From the NCBI RefSeq assembly GCF_943737015.1, contig NZ_CALSFP010000001.1, forward strand, positions 496,001 to 560,000: a stretch of 64,000 nucleotides of DNA, read 5' to 3'. Origin of the DNA: Staphylococcus sp. Marseille-Q5304 (GTDB taxonomy: Bacteria; Bacillota; Bacilli; Staphylococcales; Staphylococcaceae). A program made the translations under genes and the position numbers. Within the stretch, counting starts at the first letter, position 1. Each line of letters opens with the position of its first letter. Shown piece by piece: positions 10,658-20,899 of this stretch. A model generated the notes under the pieces. It saw nothing but the letters and a program-made list of their open reading frames with translations. It had not been told where the DNA came from and did no database searches.

Positions 10658-11416
10658 ATGGAACATATAGATGAGGAAGAATATAGGCAGATTACTGAAA
10701 CAATATTACTCGCAGGACGAATTTTGCTAGAATCTGGCGCTGAAACGAGTCGTGTTGAAGAGACGATCTTTTCGATGGCTAGAAATTTTGGTTATTATCA
10801 TTGCGAAGCTTATGTTATAAGTAACATTATTAATGTTTCATTAGAAGAAGGTAGAGCACCTAAGATTGTACGTATTCAAGCGAACACAACAGATTTAAGA
10901 AAAATATATGAAGTTAATCTCGTAGTAAAAAGAATCATCCACCAAGAAATTGATACGTTCGAAGCGGAGAAAATATTGAAAAAAATTGACGAAAAGACCC
11001 CAATGTATAGTTTCATATATAAAGTCTTATTAGCCGGGTTGATTTCATTTTGTTTCCTTTATTTACAAGGTGGAGAATGGATAAACACGCCAAGTGCAGT
11101 AATCGCTGGAATGGCAGGTTTCGCTATTGCAGAAGGAATAAAAACGAAAACTTTAGTACTCTTCATCCCTGACTTTATAGGCGCCATTGCTATCGGTGTA
11201 TTGGTTACATTAGGACATGCGCTTACCCCAGATTCGAAATTTACTCCAGTACTAGTTGCAGGTATTATGCCAATCGTACCCGGTGTGTTAATTACTTCAG
11301 CGATACAAGATTTATTCAGTCGTCACATGTTAACTTTTACAGCAAAATTATTACAAGCAATCGTGATCAGTTTCGCTATCGGGTCAGGACTTGCTGTATC
11401 ATTACTATTTAAATAG
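10658..11416 (+). CDS. Threonine/serine exporter family protein, N-terminal half (YjjP/ThrE type)
   Basis: This 252-aa protein is one half of a split ThrE-type transporter. The first ~120 residues are cytosolic and contain the family signature around GAETSRVEETI. The rest forms about five membrane helices. Split pairs of this kind (YjjP/YjjB in E. coli, linked there to organic-acid export) work together. I start at ATG 10658 behind AGAGGAG; an in-frame ATG 29 codons upstream has no ribosome site and crosses AT-rich non-coding-like sequence. The partner follows after 15 bases. Substrate is uncertain. Confidence 0.85.
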   Translation: MEHIDEEEYRQITETILLAGRILLESGAETSRVEETIFSMARNFGYYHCEAYVISNIINVSLEEGRAPKIVRIQANTTDLRKIYEVNLVVKRIIHQEIDTFEAEKILKKIDEKTPMYSFIYKVLLAGLISFCFLYLQGGEWINTPSAVIAGMAGFAIAEGIKTKTLVLFIPDFIGAIAIGVLVTLGHALTPDSKFTPVLVAGIMPIVPGVLITSAIQDLFSRHMLTFTAKLLQAIVISFAIGSGLAVSLLFK

Positions 11417-11431
11417 AGGAGGCTAGTTGCA

Positions 11432-11890
11432 ATGACATTACTTTTACATATTGTATTAAGTTTTTTAACGTCATTTGCTTTCAGCTTTATATACAACAGC
11501 CCTAAACGTACATTCGTTTACTCAGGTCTTGCTGGTTGTTGTGGTTATATGGCTTCGTACTTAGTAGAAACGTATTTTGGTATAGACAGTATTTATTCAA
11601 AATTCATTGGAAGTTTAGCACTTGGTTGTGTGAGTCAAATCTTGGCGCGTAAGTTCAAGGTGCCTGTTATATCATTCTTAGTAACAGGTTTAATACCATT
11701 AGTGCCAGGTAGTATTATTTCACGCGCAACACAAAAGTTAATCCAACTCAATTTTGGAACTGCTACTCCAATTTTTATTGAAGGTATGTTAATTGCAAGT
11801 TCAATCGCTTTAGGTTTATTAATTTCAAACCAAATTGCGAAAATGCTAGGTTTCAACCAAGTTACTAAGGAAGATTATTACCCAAACTAA
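11432..11890 (+). CDS. Threonine/serine exporter family protein, C-terminal half (YjjB type)
   Basis: The 152-aa, almost wholly hydrophobic partner of the preceding gene has four to five membrane helices. It carries the LIPLVPGSIISRATQKL motif, which mirrors the IMPIVPGVLITSAIQDL motif in the partner and reflects the internal duplication of ThrE proteins. AGAGGAGGC just after the upstream stop supports tight co-translation. The operon ends at the repeat-derived hairpin near 11963. Confidence 0.85.
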   Translation: MTLLLHIVLSFLTSFAFSFIYNSPKRTFVYSGLAGCCGYMASYLVETYFGIDSIYSKFIGSLALGCVSQILARKFKVPVISFLVTGLIPLVPGSIISRATQKLIQLNFGTATPIFIEGMLIASSIALGLLISNQIAKMLGFNQVTKEDYYPN

Positions 11891-11962
11891 TATACTTTTA
11901 CGATATTATGACACAATGACTTTTTAGAAAAAGTATTCATAAATATTTATAAAAAGAAGCGA

Positions 11963-12067
11963 TGAGGCTGGGACAAGAATAGTTGTCTCAGCTTCTTTGT
12001 TAACTAGTAGGACTATGAAATCTCAATTAGAAAATTCGATTTCTGTCTCACTTCCATCGTTTTTTTA
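11963..12067. repeat. Dispersed intergenic repeat, copy A (minus orientation), with terminator hairpin
   Basis: The left part forms a strong hairpin (GAGGCTGGGACAA with TTGTCTCAGCTTC, then CTTTGTT) that would terminate the ThrE operon. The right part (about 12008-12055), read on the minus strand, matches 50074-50119 with about six differences in 47 bases; the shared core includes GACAGAAATCGAATTTT. GGGACAGAAAT-type intergenic repeats are common in staphylococci. The remaining 280 bases to rho hold no gene; a TATAAT at 12233-12238 and a leader hairpin at 12294-12318 are the only other signals. Confidence 0.75.
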
Positions 12068-12293
12068 ATTCTAAAACATTACCTTTTTAAACTGGTATTA
12101 CGTGAAGAATCGATAGGGTACATTAAAAATTAAATAAAAGTAAAATTTTGATATATTCCTCATTTAAAATTAAAGAACGATATAAATATGTAATTATTAG
12201 CATGTGTATCTATTTTACTCGAATCTGAAAAGTATAATGCTTACAGAAATACATTTTGTATTTAAATAGAAAATTTGCTATAGTTAGAAAAGT

Positions 12294-12318
12294 AAATAAC
12301 GGACATAGCTCGTTATTT
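12294..12318 (+). promoter_or_regulatory. Hairpin in the rho leader
   Basis: AAATAACG (12294-12301) pairs perfectly with CGTTATTT (12311-12318) around a nine-base loop, about 16 bases before the weak rho ribosome site. It may influence translation or serve autoregulation; this is an inference. Confidence 0.4.
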
Positions 12319-12349
12319 AAATACTTATTTATGAAATGGGTGCAATTTA

Positions 12350-13666
12350 ATGCCTGAAAAAGAACGAACATCACCTCAATACGAATCGTTCCACGAGTTA
12401 TATAAAAATTACACTACAAAAGAGCTCACTCAAAAAGCTAAATCTCTTAAACTTTCAAATTACAGTAAACTTAATAAAAAAGAACTTGTATTAGCTATCA
12501 TGGAAGCACAAATGGAAAAAGATGGTAACTATTACATGGAAGGTATTTTAGATGATATCCAACAAGATGGATATGGCTTTTTAAGAACTGTAAATTATTC
12601 TAAAGGTGAAAAAGATATTTACATTTCGGCTAGCCAAATTCGTCGTTTTGAAATTAAACGCGGTGACAAAGTAACTGGTAAAGTAAGAAAGCCGAAAGAT
12701 AATGAAAAGTATTATGGTTTACTACAAGTTGACTTTGTAAATGATGAAAATGCAGAAGAAGTAAAAAAACGCCCGCATTTCCAAGCGTTAACACCGTTAT
12801 ATCCTGAAGAACGTATTATGTTAGAAACATCTTCAAACAGTTACTCTACACGTATCATGGATTTAATTACGCCTATTGGTCTGGGGCAAAGAGGTTTGAT
12901 TGTCGCACCGCCTAAAGCAGGTAAAACATCGTTATTAAAAGAAATTGCCAATGCAATTGCGACAAATAAACCCGATGCGGAGTTATTTATTCTATTGGTA
13001 GGAGAACGACCAGAAGAAGTAACTGACATAGAACGCTCCGTAGAATCAGCAGAAGTTGTACATTCAACATTTGATGAACCGCCACAACACCATGTTAAAG
13101 TGGCTGAGTTATTACTAGAACGTGCCAAACGATTAGTTGAAATTGGTAAAGATGTCATTATTTTAATGGATTCTATTACACGTTTAGCACGTGCATACAA
13201 TCTCGTCATCCCACCAAGTGGTCGTACACTATCAGGTGGTTTGGATCCAGCGTCATTACATAAGCCTAAAGCATTTTTCGGTGCTGCCCGAAATATCGAA
13301 GCAGGTGGAAGTATGACTATCCTTGCTACGGCATTAGTAGATACAGGATCACGTATGGATGATATGATTTACGAAGAATTTAAAGGAACAGGAAATATGG
13401 AGTTACATCTCGATCGAAAACTTGCAGAGCGTCGCATATTCCCTGCCATCGACATAGGTCGCAGTTCTACAAGAAAAGAAGAACTATTAATATCTAAGAA
13501 AGAACTTGAATCGTTATGGCAGTTACGTAACATTTTCACTGATTCTATTGATTTCACTGAGCGTTTTGTACGTAAATTGAAACGTACTGACAATAACAAA
13601 CAATTCTTTGAACAATTACAGAAGTCTGCAGAAGAAAGCACGAAGACAGGAAAGCCTATAATTTAA
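12350..13666 (+). CDS. rho: Transcription termination factor Rho
   Basis: The 438-aa hexameric RNA helicase ends untranslated transcripts and suppresses antisense transcription. Domain order: N-terminal SAP-like helical segment (about 12-60), cold-shock RNA-binding domain (about 62-130, DGYGFLRTVNY), then the RecA-like ATPase with Walker A PPKAGKTS near 188 and ILMDSITRLARAYN as Walker B. Length equals S. aureus Rho. The ribosome site is only GGGTG, weaker than its neighbours, in line with low or controlled translation. Confidence 0.96.
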   Translation: MPEKERTSPQYESFHELYKNYTTKELTQKAKSLKLSNYSKLNKKELVLAIMEAQMEKDGNYYMEGILDDIQQDGYGFLRTVNYSKGEKDIYISASQIRRFEIKRGDKVTGKVRKPKDNEKYYGLLQVDFVNDENAEEVKKRPHFQALTPLYPEERIMLETSSNSYSTRIMDLITPIGLGQRGLIVAPPKAGKTSLLKEIANAIATNKPDAELFILLVGERPEEVTDIERSVESAEVVHSTFDEPPQHHVKVAELLLERAKRLVEIGKDVIILMDSITRLARAYNLVIPPSGRTLSGGLDPASLHKPKAFFGAARNIEAGGSMTILATALVDTGSRMDDMIYEEFKGTGNMELHLDRKLAERRIFPAIDIGRSSTRKEELLISKKELESLWQLRNIFTDSIDFTERFVRKLKRTDNNKQFFEQLQKSAEESTKTGKPII

Positions 13667-13809
13667 ATTCATACCTATTGACATGTGACTAAGAAGTTTG
13701 AAATAGGGTTGCTTTTTAAAATTATAGCCTTTATAATTGGTTAGTATTGAGTAAAGCACTCACAAAATAACTCTGTTCCAGATGGTTCAGGGCAAAGGAG
13801 CTGAAAATA

Positions 13810-14067
13810 ATGAAACAAAATATTCATCCCGAATACCACACAGTAATCTTTTTAGATACAACTACAGATTACAAATTCTTAAGTGGTTCAACTAAAACAT
13901 CATCAGAAACTATGGAATGGGAAGATGGCAACGAATACCCAGTAATTCGTTTAGACGTATCTTCAGATTCACACCCATTCTACACAGGTCGTCAAAAATT
14001 CGCTGCTGCGGATGGTCGAGTGGAACGTTTCAACAAGAAATTCGGTTACAAATCAAAAAACAACTAA
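13810..14067 (+). CDS. rpmE2: Ribosomal protein bL31, type B
   Basis: An 85-aa large-subunit protein. It begins with the type B signature [25 protein letters not shown] and lacks the CxxC zinc motif of type A L31, so it is the zinc-independent form. It ends in the basic [12 protein letters not shown] tail. AAAGGAG precedes the ATG. Position between rho and tdk is conserved. No Zur-like operator is evident upstream. Confidence 0.95.
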   Translation: MKQNIHPEYHTVIFLDTTTDYKFLSGSTKTSSETMEWEDGNEYPVIRLDVSSDSHPFYTGRQKFAAADGRVERFNKKFGYKSKNN

Positions 14068-14079
14068 TTTGTTGTATTC

Positions 14080-14115
14080 AAAAAGCATTCTCAATCAATG
14101 GGAATGCTTTTTTTA
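14080..14115 (+). terminator. rpmE2 terminator
   Basis: AAAAAGCATTC pairs with GAATGCTTTTT around a short loop and continues into T's. Confidence 0.9.
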
Positions 14116-14258
14116 TGATGCATATAACGTAAAATGTAAATGATTGCTACATTTTAAATTTATACATAAAACATCAAGATATCTGTGAAAATCTCGTATT
14201 TCGATTTTAAAATATGATATAATGAATCGATTATGTTTTGAAAAAGGTGGAACGTATC

Positions 14259-14858
14259 ATGTATGAGACACATCATTCCGGGTGGATTGAATGTATTACG
14301 GGTAGTATGTTTAGTGGGAAATCTGAAGAACTGATTCGTCGATTGAGACGTGGATTATACGCTAAGCAAAAAGTGGTCGTATTTAAACCAGCAATCGATG
14401 ACCGCTATCATAAAGATAAGATTGTTTCTCATGATGGCAATGAAATAGAAGCAATCAATATTTCATCAGCGGCCGAAATTATGAAACACGATTTATCAGA
14501 TGTTGATGTTATCGGTATAGATGAAGTACAATTTTTTGAAAAAAATGTAGTACATATCATAGAACAATTAGCTAAAAAAGGACATCGTGTGATTACAGCA
14601 GGATTGGACATGGATTTTCGTGGTGAGCCTTTTGAACCTATTCCAGAGTTATTGGCAGTTAGTGAAGAAGTCATTAAATTACGTGCTGTCTGTGCAGTTT
14701 GTGGTGCTTCCGCAAGTCGTACGCAAAGGTTGATAGACGGTCATCCCGCCAAAGTTGATGACCCGGTAATCTTAGTAGGTGCAAATGAAAAGTATGAACC
14801 AAGGTGTCGCGCGCACCATATCGTTACACCAAGTGATAATGATAAGGAGGAAATGTAG
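14259..14858 (+). CDS. tdk: Thymidine kinase
   Basis: The 199-aa type II thymidine kinase salvages deoxythymidine to dTMP. The P-loop [10 protein letters not shown] is near residues 16-25, the DEVQFF Walker B-like motif is in the middle, and a zinc-ribbon CAVCGASA lies in the C-terminal part with a later CRAHH. Started at ATG 14259 behind AAAGGTGG; the TTG at 14238 would include that site. Its stop overlaps the prfA start by one base, so the two are translationally linked. Confidence 0.96.
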   Translation: MYETHHSGWIECITGSMFSGKSEELIRRLRRGLYAKQKVVVFKPAIDDRYHKDKIVSHDGNEIEAINISSAAEIMKHDLSDVDVIGIDEVQFFEKNVVHIIEQLAKKGHRVITAGLDMDFRGEPFEPIPELLAVSEEVIKLRAVCAVCGASASRTQRLIDGHPAKVDDPVILVGANEKYEPRCRAHHIVTPSDNDKEEM

Positions 14859-15934
14859 TGTTTGATCAATTAGATATAGTAGAAGAAAGATATGAACAAT
14901 TAAATGAGATGTTAAGTGACCCTGAAGTTGTCAATGATCCAGATAATTTACGTAAATATTCTAAAGAACAAGCTGATTTACAAAAAACAGTAGAGGTTTA
15001 TAGAGAGTATAAACAAGTTAAGGAAGATTTATCAGACATTGACGAAATGATAAGAGAAACTAAAGACAAAGACGAGTTAGATATGCTCAAAGAAGAAAGT
15101 CAATCTTTAAATAGTCGTGTGCCTGGTTTAGAAGAGGAATTAAAAATGTTATTAATTCCTAAAGATCCTAACGATGATAAAAACGTTATCGTAGAAATTC
15201 GTGCAGCAGCTGGTGGTGACGAAGCGGCTATTTTTGCTGGTGATTTATTTAGAATGTATTCACGTTACGCAGAATCTCAAAATTATAAAACAGATATCGT
15301 AGAAGTTGCTGAAAGTGACCATGGAGGTTACAAAGAAATCAGTTTCTCTGTTTCAGGTGAAGATGCATTTAGTAAATTAAAATATGAAAATGGGGCGCAC
15401 CGTGTACAACGTGTACCGGAAACGGAATCAGGTGGTCGTATCCATACTTCTACAGCTACTGTTGCCGTTTTACCTGAAGTTGAAGATGTTGAAATCGAAA
15501 TACGTAACGAAGATATTAAAATCGATACGTACCGTTCAAGTGGTGCAGGTGGTCAGCACGTCAATACAACAGACTCAGCAGTACGTATTACCCATTTACC
15601 AACAGGTATTATTGCAACATCTTCTGAAAAATCACAAATTCAAAACCGTGAAAAAGCAATGAAAGTTTTAAAAGCCCGTTTGTATGACATGAAATTGCAA
15701 GAAGAACAACAAAAATATGCTGCTCAACGTAAGTCTGCAGTAGGTTCTGGTGACAGATCAGAACGTATTAGAACATACAATTACCCACAAAGTCGTGTAA
15801 CAGATCATCGTATCGGTTTAACTTTACAGAAATTAGACCAAATCATCGAAGGTAAATTAGACGAAATCATTGATGCATTAACGGTTTCCGAACAAACTGA
15901 GAAATTGAAAGAATTAAACAATGCTGAACTATAA
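14858..15934 (+). CDS. prfA: Peptide chain release factor 1
   Basis: The 358-aa protein reads UAA/UAG stop codons and releases the peptide. The catalytic GGQ is at residues 231-233. The anticodon-like tripeptide region (near [13 protein letters not shown]) precedes it. It starts with GTG at 14858, seven bases after AAGGAGG and sharing a base with the tdk stop. The next gene, prmC, overlaps its 3' end and encodes the methyltransferase that modifies this GGQ glutamine. Confidence 0.97.
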   Translation: MFDQLDIVEERYEQLNEMLSDPEVVNDPDNLRKYSKEQADLQKTVEVYREYKQVKEDLSDIDEMIRETKDKDELDMLKEESQSLNSRVPGLEEELKMLLIPKDPNDDKNVIVEIRAAAGGDEAAIFAGDLFRMYSRYAESQNYKTDIVEVAESDHGGYKEISFSVSGEDAFSKLKYENGAHRVQRVPETESGGRIHTSTATVAVLPEVEDVEIEIRNEDIKIDTYRSSGAGGQHVNTTDSAVRITHLPTGIIATSSEKSQIQNREKAMKVLKARLYDMKLQEEQQKYAAQRKSAVGSGDRSERIRTYNYPQSRVTDHRIGLTLQKLDQIIEGKLDEIIDALTVSEQTEKLKELNNAEL

Positions 15935-16760
15935 ATCATTGTTAGGTCAGGCTCAACAGCAGTGCCTTCATAAAGGATTTGAAAAAAGTCGAGCAGAGTG
16001 GTTAATGCTCGACTTATTTCATTGGAATAAAACCGATTTGCTTTTGCATTTAAATGATGAAGTGACGGCTGAACATTTGAAACTTTATGAAAAAGCAACT
16101 GAAAGAATGCTAACTGGGGAACCGATACAATATATCGTCGGACACCAAACTTTCTATGGAGAAACATTTAAAGTTAATCAACATTGCCTCATTCCAAGGC
16201 CTGAAACTGAAGAAGTTATGTTACATTTCTTTCATCAACTTAAACATGAAGATCAAGTGGTAGATATAGGTACGGGTAGTGGTAACATTCCTATTATGCT
16301 TAAAAAATTAGACCCCACTTTGAAAGTATATGCGACTGATTTATATTCAGAACCATTAGAGATTGCAAAAGATAATGCCAAAAAACATAATACTGAAATC
16401 AACTTTCTACAAGGAGATACATTAACACCGTTATTCGAGCAAGGGCTCAAATTTAATGGTTTAATTTCAAATCCACCATATATTGATAATGAAGAAGCAA
16501 AAATGATGGAAGAAACTGTGCTTAAATACGAACCGCACCATGCATTATTTGCTGAATCACATGGTTACCAAATTTATGATCAAATATTAAGCCAACTACC
16601 AAAGGTATTATTGCCCCATGCAAAAGTTGTGTTTGAAATTGGATTCAAACAAGGAGAACAGTTAAAACAGATGATTTATGAGCGATATCCTCATTTGGAA
16701 GTGAATTTAATAAAGGATATCAATGGTAATAATCGAATTATTTCATTTGAATGGATATAA
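15921..16760 (+). CDS. prmC: Release factor glutamine methyltransferase PrmC
   Basis: The 279-aa SAM-dependent enzyme N5-methylates Gln in the GGQ motif of release factors. An N-terminal helical substrate-binding domain (about 1-80) is followed by a Rossmann methyltransferase domain with VDIGTGSGN as the SAM loop and the catalytic NPPY at residues 184-187. The ATG lies 14 bases inside prfA, so enzyme and substrate are co-translated. Confidence 0.96.
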   Translation: MLNYKSLLGQAQQQCLHKGFEKSRAEWLMLDLFHWNKTDLLLHLNDEVTAEHLKLYEKATERMLTGEPIQYIVGHQTFYGETFKVNQHCLIPRPETEEVMLHFFHQLKHEDQVVDIGTGSGNIPIMLKKLDPTLKVYATDLYSEPLEIAKDNAKKHNTEINFLQGDTLTPLFEQGLKFNGLISNPPYIDNEEAKMMEETVLKYEPHHALFAESHGYQIYDQILSQLPKVLLPHAKVVFEIGFKQGEQLKQMIYERYPHLEVNLIKDINGNNRIISFEWI

Positions 16761-16761
16761 G

Positions 16762-16803
16762 AGTTATGCAACTTTAGTTAATTTAGAGTGCATAACTTTT
16801 TAT
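16762..16803 (+). terminator. prmC terminator
   Basis: A perfect 9-bp stem (16762-16770 with 16789-16797) followed by TTTTTATTTT. It may be partly read through, since the next gene follows 40 bases later. Confidence 0.75.
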
Positions 16804-16844
16804 TTTATTTTAAAATAATTATTAAATTGAAAGGATGTGAGTAA

Positions 16845-17888
16845 ATGGATACTAAAGTTTGGGACGTTCGTGATTATCAGCAGAACTTAAATCAATATGA
16901 AAATTTAGATGAAATCAAATTAACGTTTGAACGTGGTGGTCTCGTTGCTTTGCCCACAGAAACGGTTTATGGCTTAGGTGCTGACGCTAGAAATTCATTA
17001 GCTGTTGAAAAAATATATAAAGCAAAAGGACGCCCATCGGATAATCCGCTTATTGTACATATTCATCATCGCAGACAGTTGGAAGACTTTACTGAACCAA
17101 TAAACGATAAAGTTGAACTGTTAATGGAACAATTATGGCCAGGGCCAATTTCGTTTATTGTGCCATTGAAACGTGGGTTTTTATGTGAGCGAGTAAGTGG
17201 AGGATTATCTTCTATTGCAGTAAGAATGCCAAGTCATTCGATAGGAAGACAATTACTTCAATATGTCGATATGCCCATCGCAGCTCCAAGTGCTAATTTA
17301 AGTGGAAAACCCTCCCCAACCACATTTCAACATGTATATAAAGATTTAAATGGCAGGGTAGAAGGTATAGTGAATGGTGATCAAAGTGAAGAAGGGCTTG
17401 AGAGTACAGTGTTAGATTGTACGCAGTATCCTTTTAGAATTGCACGACCAGGTGCAATTACGAAATCTATGATTGAAAAGATAATTCCTGATTGCGTAGA
17501 TGACCAAGAAATATTAGATAGTGAAAAACCGATCGCACCAGGAATGAAGTATAAGCATTATGCACCTGAAACGCCATTGACAATTATCAATTCATTTGAA
17601 GGTTTGGAAAATGCAAAAGATACATGGAACAATAGTGCCTTTATTGTCCCTGATGACAAACAAAGTCTTGTACCTAAGCAAGCTCAACTTATTTCTTTAT
17701 GCCAAAATGAAGAAGATATAAAAACTGCTAATCACAATCTATATCACATTCTACACGACTTAGATACAAATGAGGCCATCCAAGATGCTTACATTTATGG
17801 CTTTGAAAAAAGAGACGATACGATGGCAATTATGAATCGAATGGAAAAAGCAGCAGATCATCATATAGGTAAAGGAGACAATGTATGA
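16845..17888 (+). CDS. sua5: L-threonylcarbamoyladenylate synthase (Sua5 type)
   Basis: The 347-aa enzyme makes threonylcarbamoyl-AMP for the t6A37 tRNA modification from threonine, bicarbonate and ATP. The N-terminal ~200 residues are the YrdC/TsaC domain (PTETVYGLGADA, KGRPSDNPLIVHI, RMPSH). The C-terminal ~140 residues form the extra Sua5 domain, making this the long form. AAGGATGTGAG supports the ATG. It overlaps ptpB by four bases (ATGA). Confidence 0.95.
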   Translation: MDTKVWDVRDYQQNLNQYENLDEIKLTFERGGLVALPTETVYGLGADARNSLAVEKIYKAKGRPSDNPLIVHIHHRRQLEDFTEPINDKVELLMEQLWPGPISFIVPLKRGFLCERVSGGLSSIAVRMPSHSIGRQLLQYVDMPIAAPSANLSGKPSPTTFQHVYKDLNGRVEGIVNGDQSEEGLESTVLDCTQYPFRIARPGAITKSMIEKIIPDCVDDQEILDSEKPIAPGMKYKHYAPETPLTIINSFEGLENAKDTWNNSAFIVPDDKQSLVPKQAQLISLCQNEEDIKTANHNLYHILHDLDTNEAIQDAYIYGFEKRDDTMAIMNRMEKAADHHIGKGDNV

Positions 17889-18310
17889 AAGTAATTTTTG
17901 TTTGTACAGGAAATACTTGTCGCAGTCCAATGGCAGAAAGTATGGCACGTGAGAAAATGCCGCAACATAAATTTGAATCACGAGGCATATATGCAATGGA
18001 AGGCCAACCAACCTCTTCACATACAATAGAAGTGTTAAACGCTTATCAATTACCTAAACCTACAAATAGTCAACCGTTTAAACAAGAAGACTTATCAGCG
18101 GATCTTATACTGACAATGTCAACCGCTCATAAAGAAATGTTGCTCAGTATGTCTCAAAGTGCACACAATATTTATACTTTAAATGAATATGTCGAAGAAC
18201 CTTATGAAGTTGCTGATCCATTTGGTGGCACAAAAGAGGCATATGAAACAATATATAAGCAATTAGATGACTTACTGAATAAATTGAAAATTAAATTAGC
18301 ACAGCGTTAA
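17885..18310 (+). CDS. ptpB: Low-molecular-weight protein phosphatase (PtpB/YwlE-like)
   Basis: A 141-aa LMW-PTP with the CTGNTCRS phosphate loop: nucleophile Cys7, backup Cys12, Arg13, and general acid Asp111 in ADPFGG. Thr at residue 11 in the loop, where tyrosine phosphatases usually have Ile or Leu, is the feature linked in YwlE/PtpB to phosphoarginine specificity, so arginine phosphatase activity is likely. The start overlaps the sua5 stop. AAAGGAG lies upstream. Confidence 0.92.
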   Translation: MKVIFVCTGNTCRSPMAESMAREKMPQHKFESRGIYAMEGQPTSSHTIEVLNAYQLPKPTNSQPFKQEDLSADLILTMSTAHKEMLLSMSQSAHNIYTLNEYVEEPYEVADPFGGTKEAYETIYKQLDDLLNKLKIKLAQR

Positions 18311-18448
18311 TTTTGTGAAATCAGTATAAGTGTATCTTTAAATGCGTTATAATGAATGCGTGTAGCAAATTTGTTATTACATGAATTGTGTCGCATAAAG
18401 CCAATGACAGATGTCATAAAGTGATGTCAAAAAGTGGAGGTGGGAAAT

Positions 18449-18973
18449 ATGAAAGAGTTAAAGTTATTGCTTGAATCCTTAAAAGCGCAGTCATTTTTTA
18501 AACCACAAGAATTATGTGTAATAGGTTGTTCAACTTCTGAAATTATAGGTGAGAAAATAGGTACGGTAGGTTCAATGGATGTAGCCCAAGAGATTTTCAC
18601 TGAACTTAAAGAAATCGAACAACAAACCGGCGTATCATTTGTATTTCAAGGTTGTGAGCACATCAATAGAGCGATAACAATTGAAAAATCTCATTTCAAC
18701 CCTCTTACTATGGAACAAGTTGATGTCGTACCAGATGTGCATGCGGGCGGTAGTTTAGCCACATATGCATATCAACATATGGAAGACCCTATTGTTGTAG
18801 AACATATCAAAGTACATAAAGGTATCGATATCGGACAGACACTTATCGGCATGCATCTGCATCATGTAGCTGTCCCTGTGCGCACAGATGTAAAGCAAAT
18901 TGGCCAAGCAGTTGTTACTATTGCTACTTCCAGACCTAAGAAAATAGGTGGCGAAAGAGCAAAATATAATTAA
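18449..18973 (+). CDS. UPF0340/TIGR01440 family protein (YwlG-like)
   Basis: A 174-aa protein of unknown function, conserved between the phosphatase and glyA in Bacillus and Staphylococcus. Visible conserved stretches are [29 protein letters not shown] and [21 protein letters not shown]; the repeated His/Cys residues suggest a ligand or metal site. I start at ATG 18449 behind GGAGGTGG; GTG 18434 would overlap that site. It is likely co-transcribed with glyA, 20 bases downstream. Confidence 0.85.
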   Translation: MKELKLLLESLKAQSFFKPQELCVIGCSTSEIIGEKIGTVGSMDVAQEIFTELKEIEQQTGVSFVFQGCEHINRAITIEKSHFNPLTMEQVDVVPDVHAGGSLATYAYQHMEDPIVVEHIKVHKGIDIGQTLIGMHLHHVAVPVRTDVKQIGQAVVTIATSRPKKIGGERAKYN

Positions 18974-18993
18974 TACAGAAACGAGGAATTCCA

Positions 18994-20232
18994 ATGTCAT
19001 TTATTGAAAAGCAAGATAAAGAAATTTATGAAGTGATTCAAAATGAATTCAACCGTCAAAATAATAATATCGAACTGATTGCTTCTGAAAACTTTGTATC
19101 AGAAGCGGTAATGGAAGCACAAGGTTCAGTATTAACAAACAAATATGCGGAAGGTTATCCAGGTAGAAGATATTATGGAGGCTGTGAATACGTAGACGTT
19201 TCTGAAACATTAGCAATTGAAAGAGCTAAGAAATTGTTCGGTGCTGATCATGCTAACGTACAACCACATTCAGGTTCTCAAGCAAATATGGCTGTTTATT
19301 TAGTCGCTTTAGAACATGGAGATACAGTGTTAGGTATGAACTTAAGTCATGGTGGACATTTAACACATGGTGCCCCAGTTAACTTTAGTGGTAAATCATA
19401 TAATTTCGTTGAATATGGTGTAGATAAAGAAACTGAAAAAATCGACTACGATGAAGTATTAAAAGTAGCAAAAGAACATAAACCTAAACTAATTGTTGCC
19501 GGTGCTTCAGCTTATTCACGTACAATTGATTTTAAACGTTTCAAAGAAATCGCAGACGAAGTAGGGGCTAAATTAATGGTCGACATGGCACACATTGCAG
19601 GATTAGTAGCAGCTGGCTTACATCCAAACCCAGTGCCTCATGCAGACTTTGTTACAACAACTACGCATAAAACTTTACGCGGCCCACGTGGTGGAATGAT
19701 TTTATGTAAAGAAGAATATAAAAAAGAAATCAATAAAACGATTTTCCCAGGTATCCAAGGTGGACCTTTAGAACATGTTATTGCAGGTAAAGCTGTTGCA
19801 TTTGGTGAAGCTTTACAAGACGACTTTAAGACATATCAACAACAAGTTATTAAAAATGCTAAAACATTAGCTGATACTTTAACTAAAGAAGGTTTCAAAG
19901 TTGTATCTGGCGGTACAGACAACCATTTAGTCTCATTAAATGTAAAGGGTTCAGTTGGTATCACAGGAAAAGTTGCTGAAGAAACATTAGATTCTGTAGG
20001 AATTACATGTAATAAAAACACAATTCCATTCGATCAAGAAAAACCATTTGTAACAAGTGGTGTACGTTTAGGAACACCTGCAGCAACAACTCGTGGTTTT
20101 GACGAAGCTGCATTTGAAGAAGTTGCTAAAATCATCAGCTTAGTTCTTAAAAACCCAGAAGACGAAAAAGCTTTAAATGAAGGTAAAGAACGCGTTAAAG
20201 CCCTAACGACGAAGCATCCTTTATATAAGTAA
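18994..20232 (+). CDS. glyA: Serine hydroxymethyltransferase
   Basis: The 412-aa PLP enzyme interconverts serine and glycine while charging tetrahydrofolate with a one-carbon unit. The PLP Schiff-base Lys226 sits in [14 protein letters not shown]. The substrate-binding LIASENFVS region near the N-terminus and the C-terminal [13 protein letters not shown] are as expected. Length equals S. aureus GlyA. GAGGAAT precedes the ATG. The upp gene follows after 16 bases. Confidence 0.97.
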   Translation: MSFIEKQDKEIYEVIQNEFNRQNNNIELIASENFVSEAVMEAQGSVLTNKYAEGYPGRRYYGGCEYVDVSETLAIERAKKLFGADHANVQPHSGSQANMAVYLVALEHGDTVLGMNLSHGGHLTHGAPVNFSGKSYNFVEYGVDKETEKIDYDEVLKVAKEHKPKLIVAGASAYSRTIDFKRFKEIADEVGAKLMVDMAHIAGLVAAGLHPNPVPHADFVTTTTHKTLRGPRGGMILCKEEYKKEINKTIFPGIQGGPLEHVIAGKAVAFGEALQDDFKTYQQQVIKNAKTLADTLTKEGFKVVSGGTDNHLVSLNVKGSVGITGKVAEETLDSVGITCNKNTIPFDQEKPFVTSGVRLGTPAATTRGFDEAAFEEVAKIISLVLKNPEDEKALNEGKERVKALTTKHPLYK

Positions 20233-20248
20233 ATAGGAGGAAAGAACA

Positions 20249-20878
20249 ATGGGAAAAGTACATGTTTTTGATCATCCACTTATTCAACACAAATTGAGTT
20301 ACATTCGTGATGTCCATACAGGTACGAAAGAATTTAGAGAATTAGTAGATGAAGTCGGAATGTTGATGGCGTACGAAGTGACACGTGATTTGGAGTTACA
20401 AGATGTGGAGATTGAGACACCTGTTACTAAAATGACTGCTAAGAGATTAACAGGTAAGAAACTCGCTTTTGTTCCTATTTTGAGAGCAGGTTTAGGCATG
20501 ACACAAGGAATTTTGACATTAGTACCTGCTGCAAGAATTGGTCATGTAGGGCTTTACAGAGACCCTGAAACATTAGAGGCAGTGGAGTACTTTGTAAAGT
20601 TACCTCAGGACATTGGAGAACGTGAAATTATTGTTGTAGACCCAATGTTAGCAACTGGTGCATCTGCTATTGAAGCAATTCATTCATTGAAAAAGCGTGG
20701 AGCAAAAAATATTCGTTTCATGTGTTTAATAGCTGCACCAGAAGGTGTTGAAAAACTTCAAAACGCACATGAAGATGTTGATATCTTTATAGCGGCGTTA
20801 GATGAGAAGTTAGACGATCATGCATATATTACACCTGGATTAGGTGATGCAGGAGATCGCTTATTCGGTACGAAATAG
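20249..20878 (+). CDS. upp: Uracil phosphoribosyltransferase
   Basis: A 209-aa salvage enzyme that makes UMP from uracil and PRPP. The PRPP loop is [15 protein letters not shown], and the uracil-binding C-terminal [17 protein letters not shown] is intact. TAGGAGGAA precedes the ATG. It sits in the glyA-upp-mnaA run; mnaA follows after 21 bases. Confidence 0.97.
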   Translation: MGKVHVFDHPLIQHKLSYIRDVHTGTKEFRELVDEVGMLMAYEVTRDLELQDVEIETPVTKMTAKRLTGKKLAFVPILRAGLGMTQGILTLVPAARIGHVGLYRDPETLEAVEYFVKLPQDIGEREIIVVDPMLATGASAIEAIHSLKKRGAKNIRFMCLIAAPEGVEKLQNAHEDVDIFIAALDEKLDDHAYITPGLGDAGDRLFGTK

Positions 20879-20899
20879 TATTTCTTGGAGTGGAGTAGT

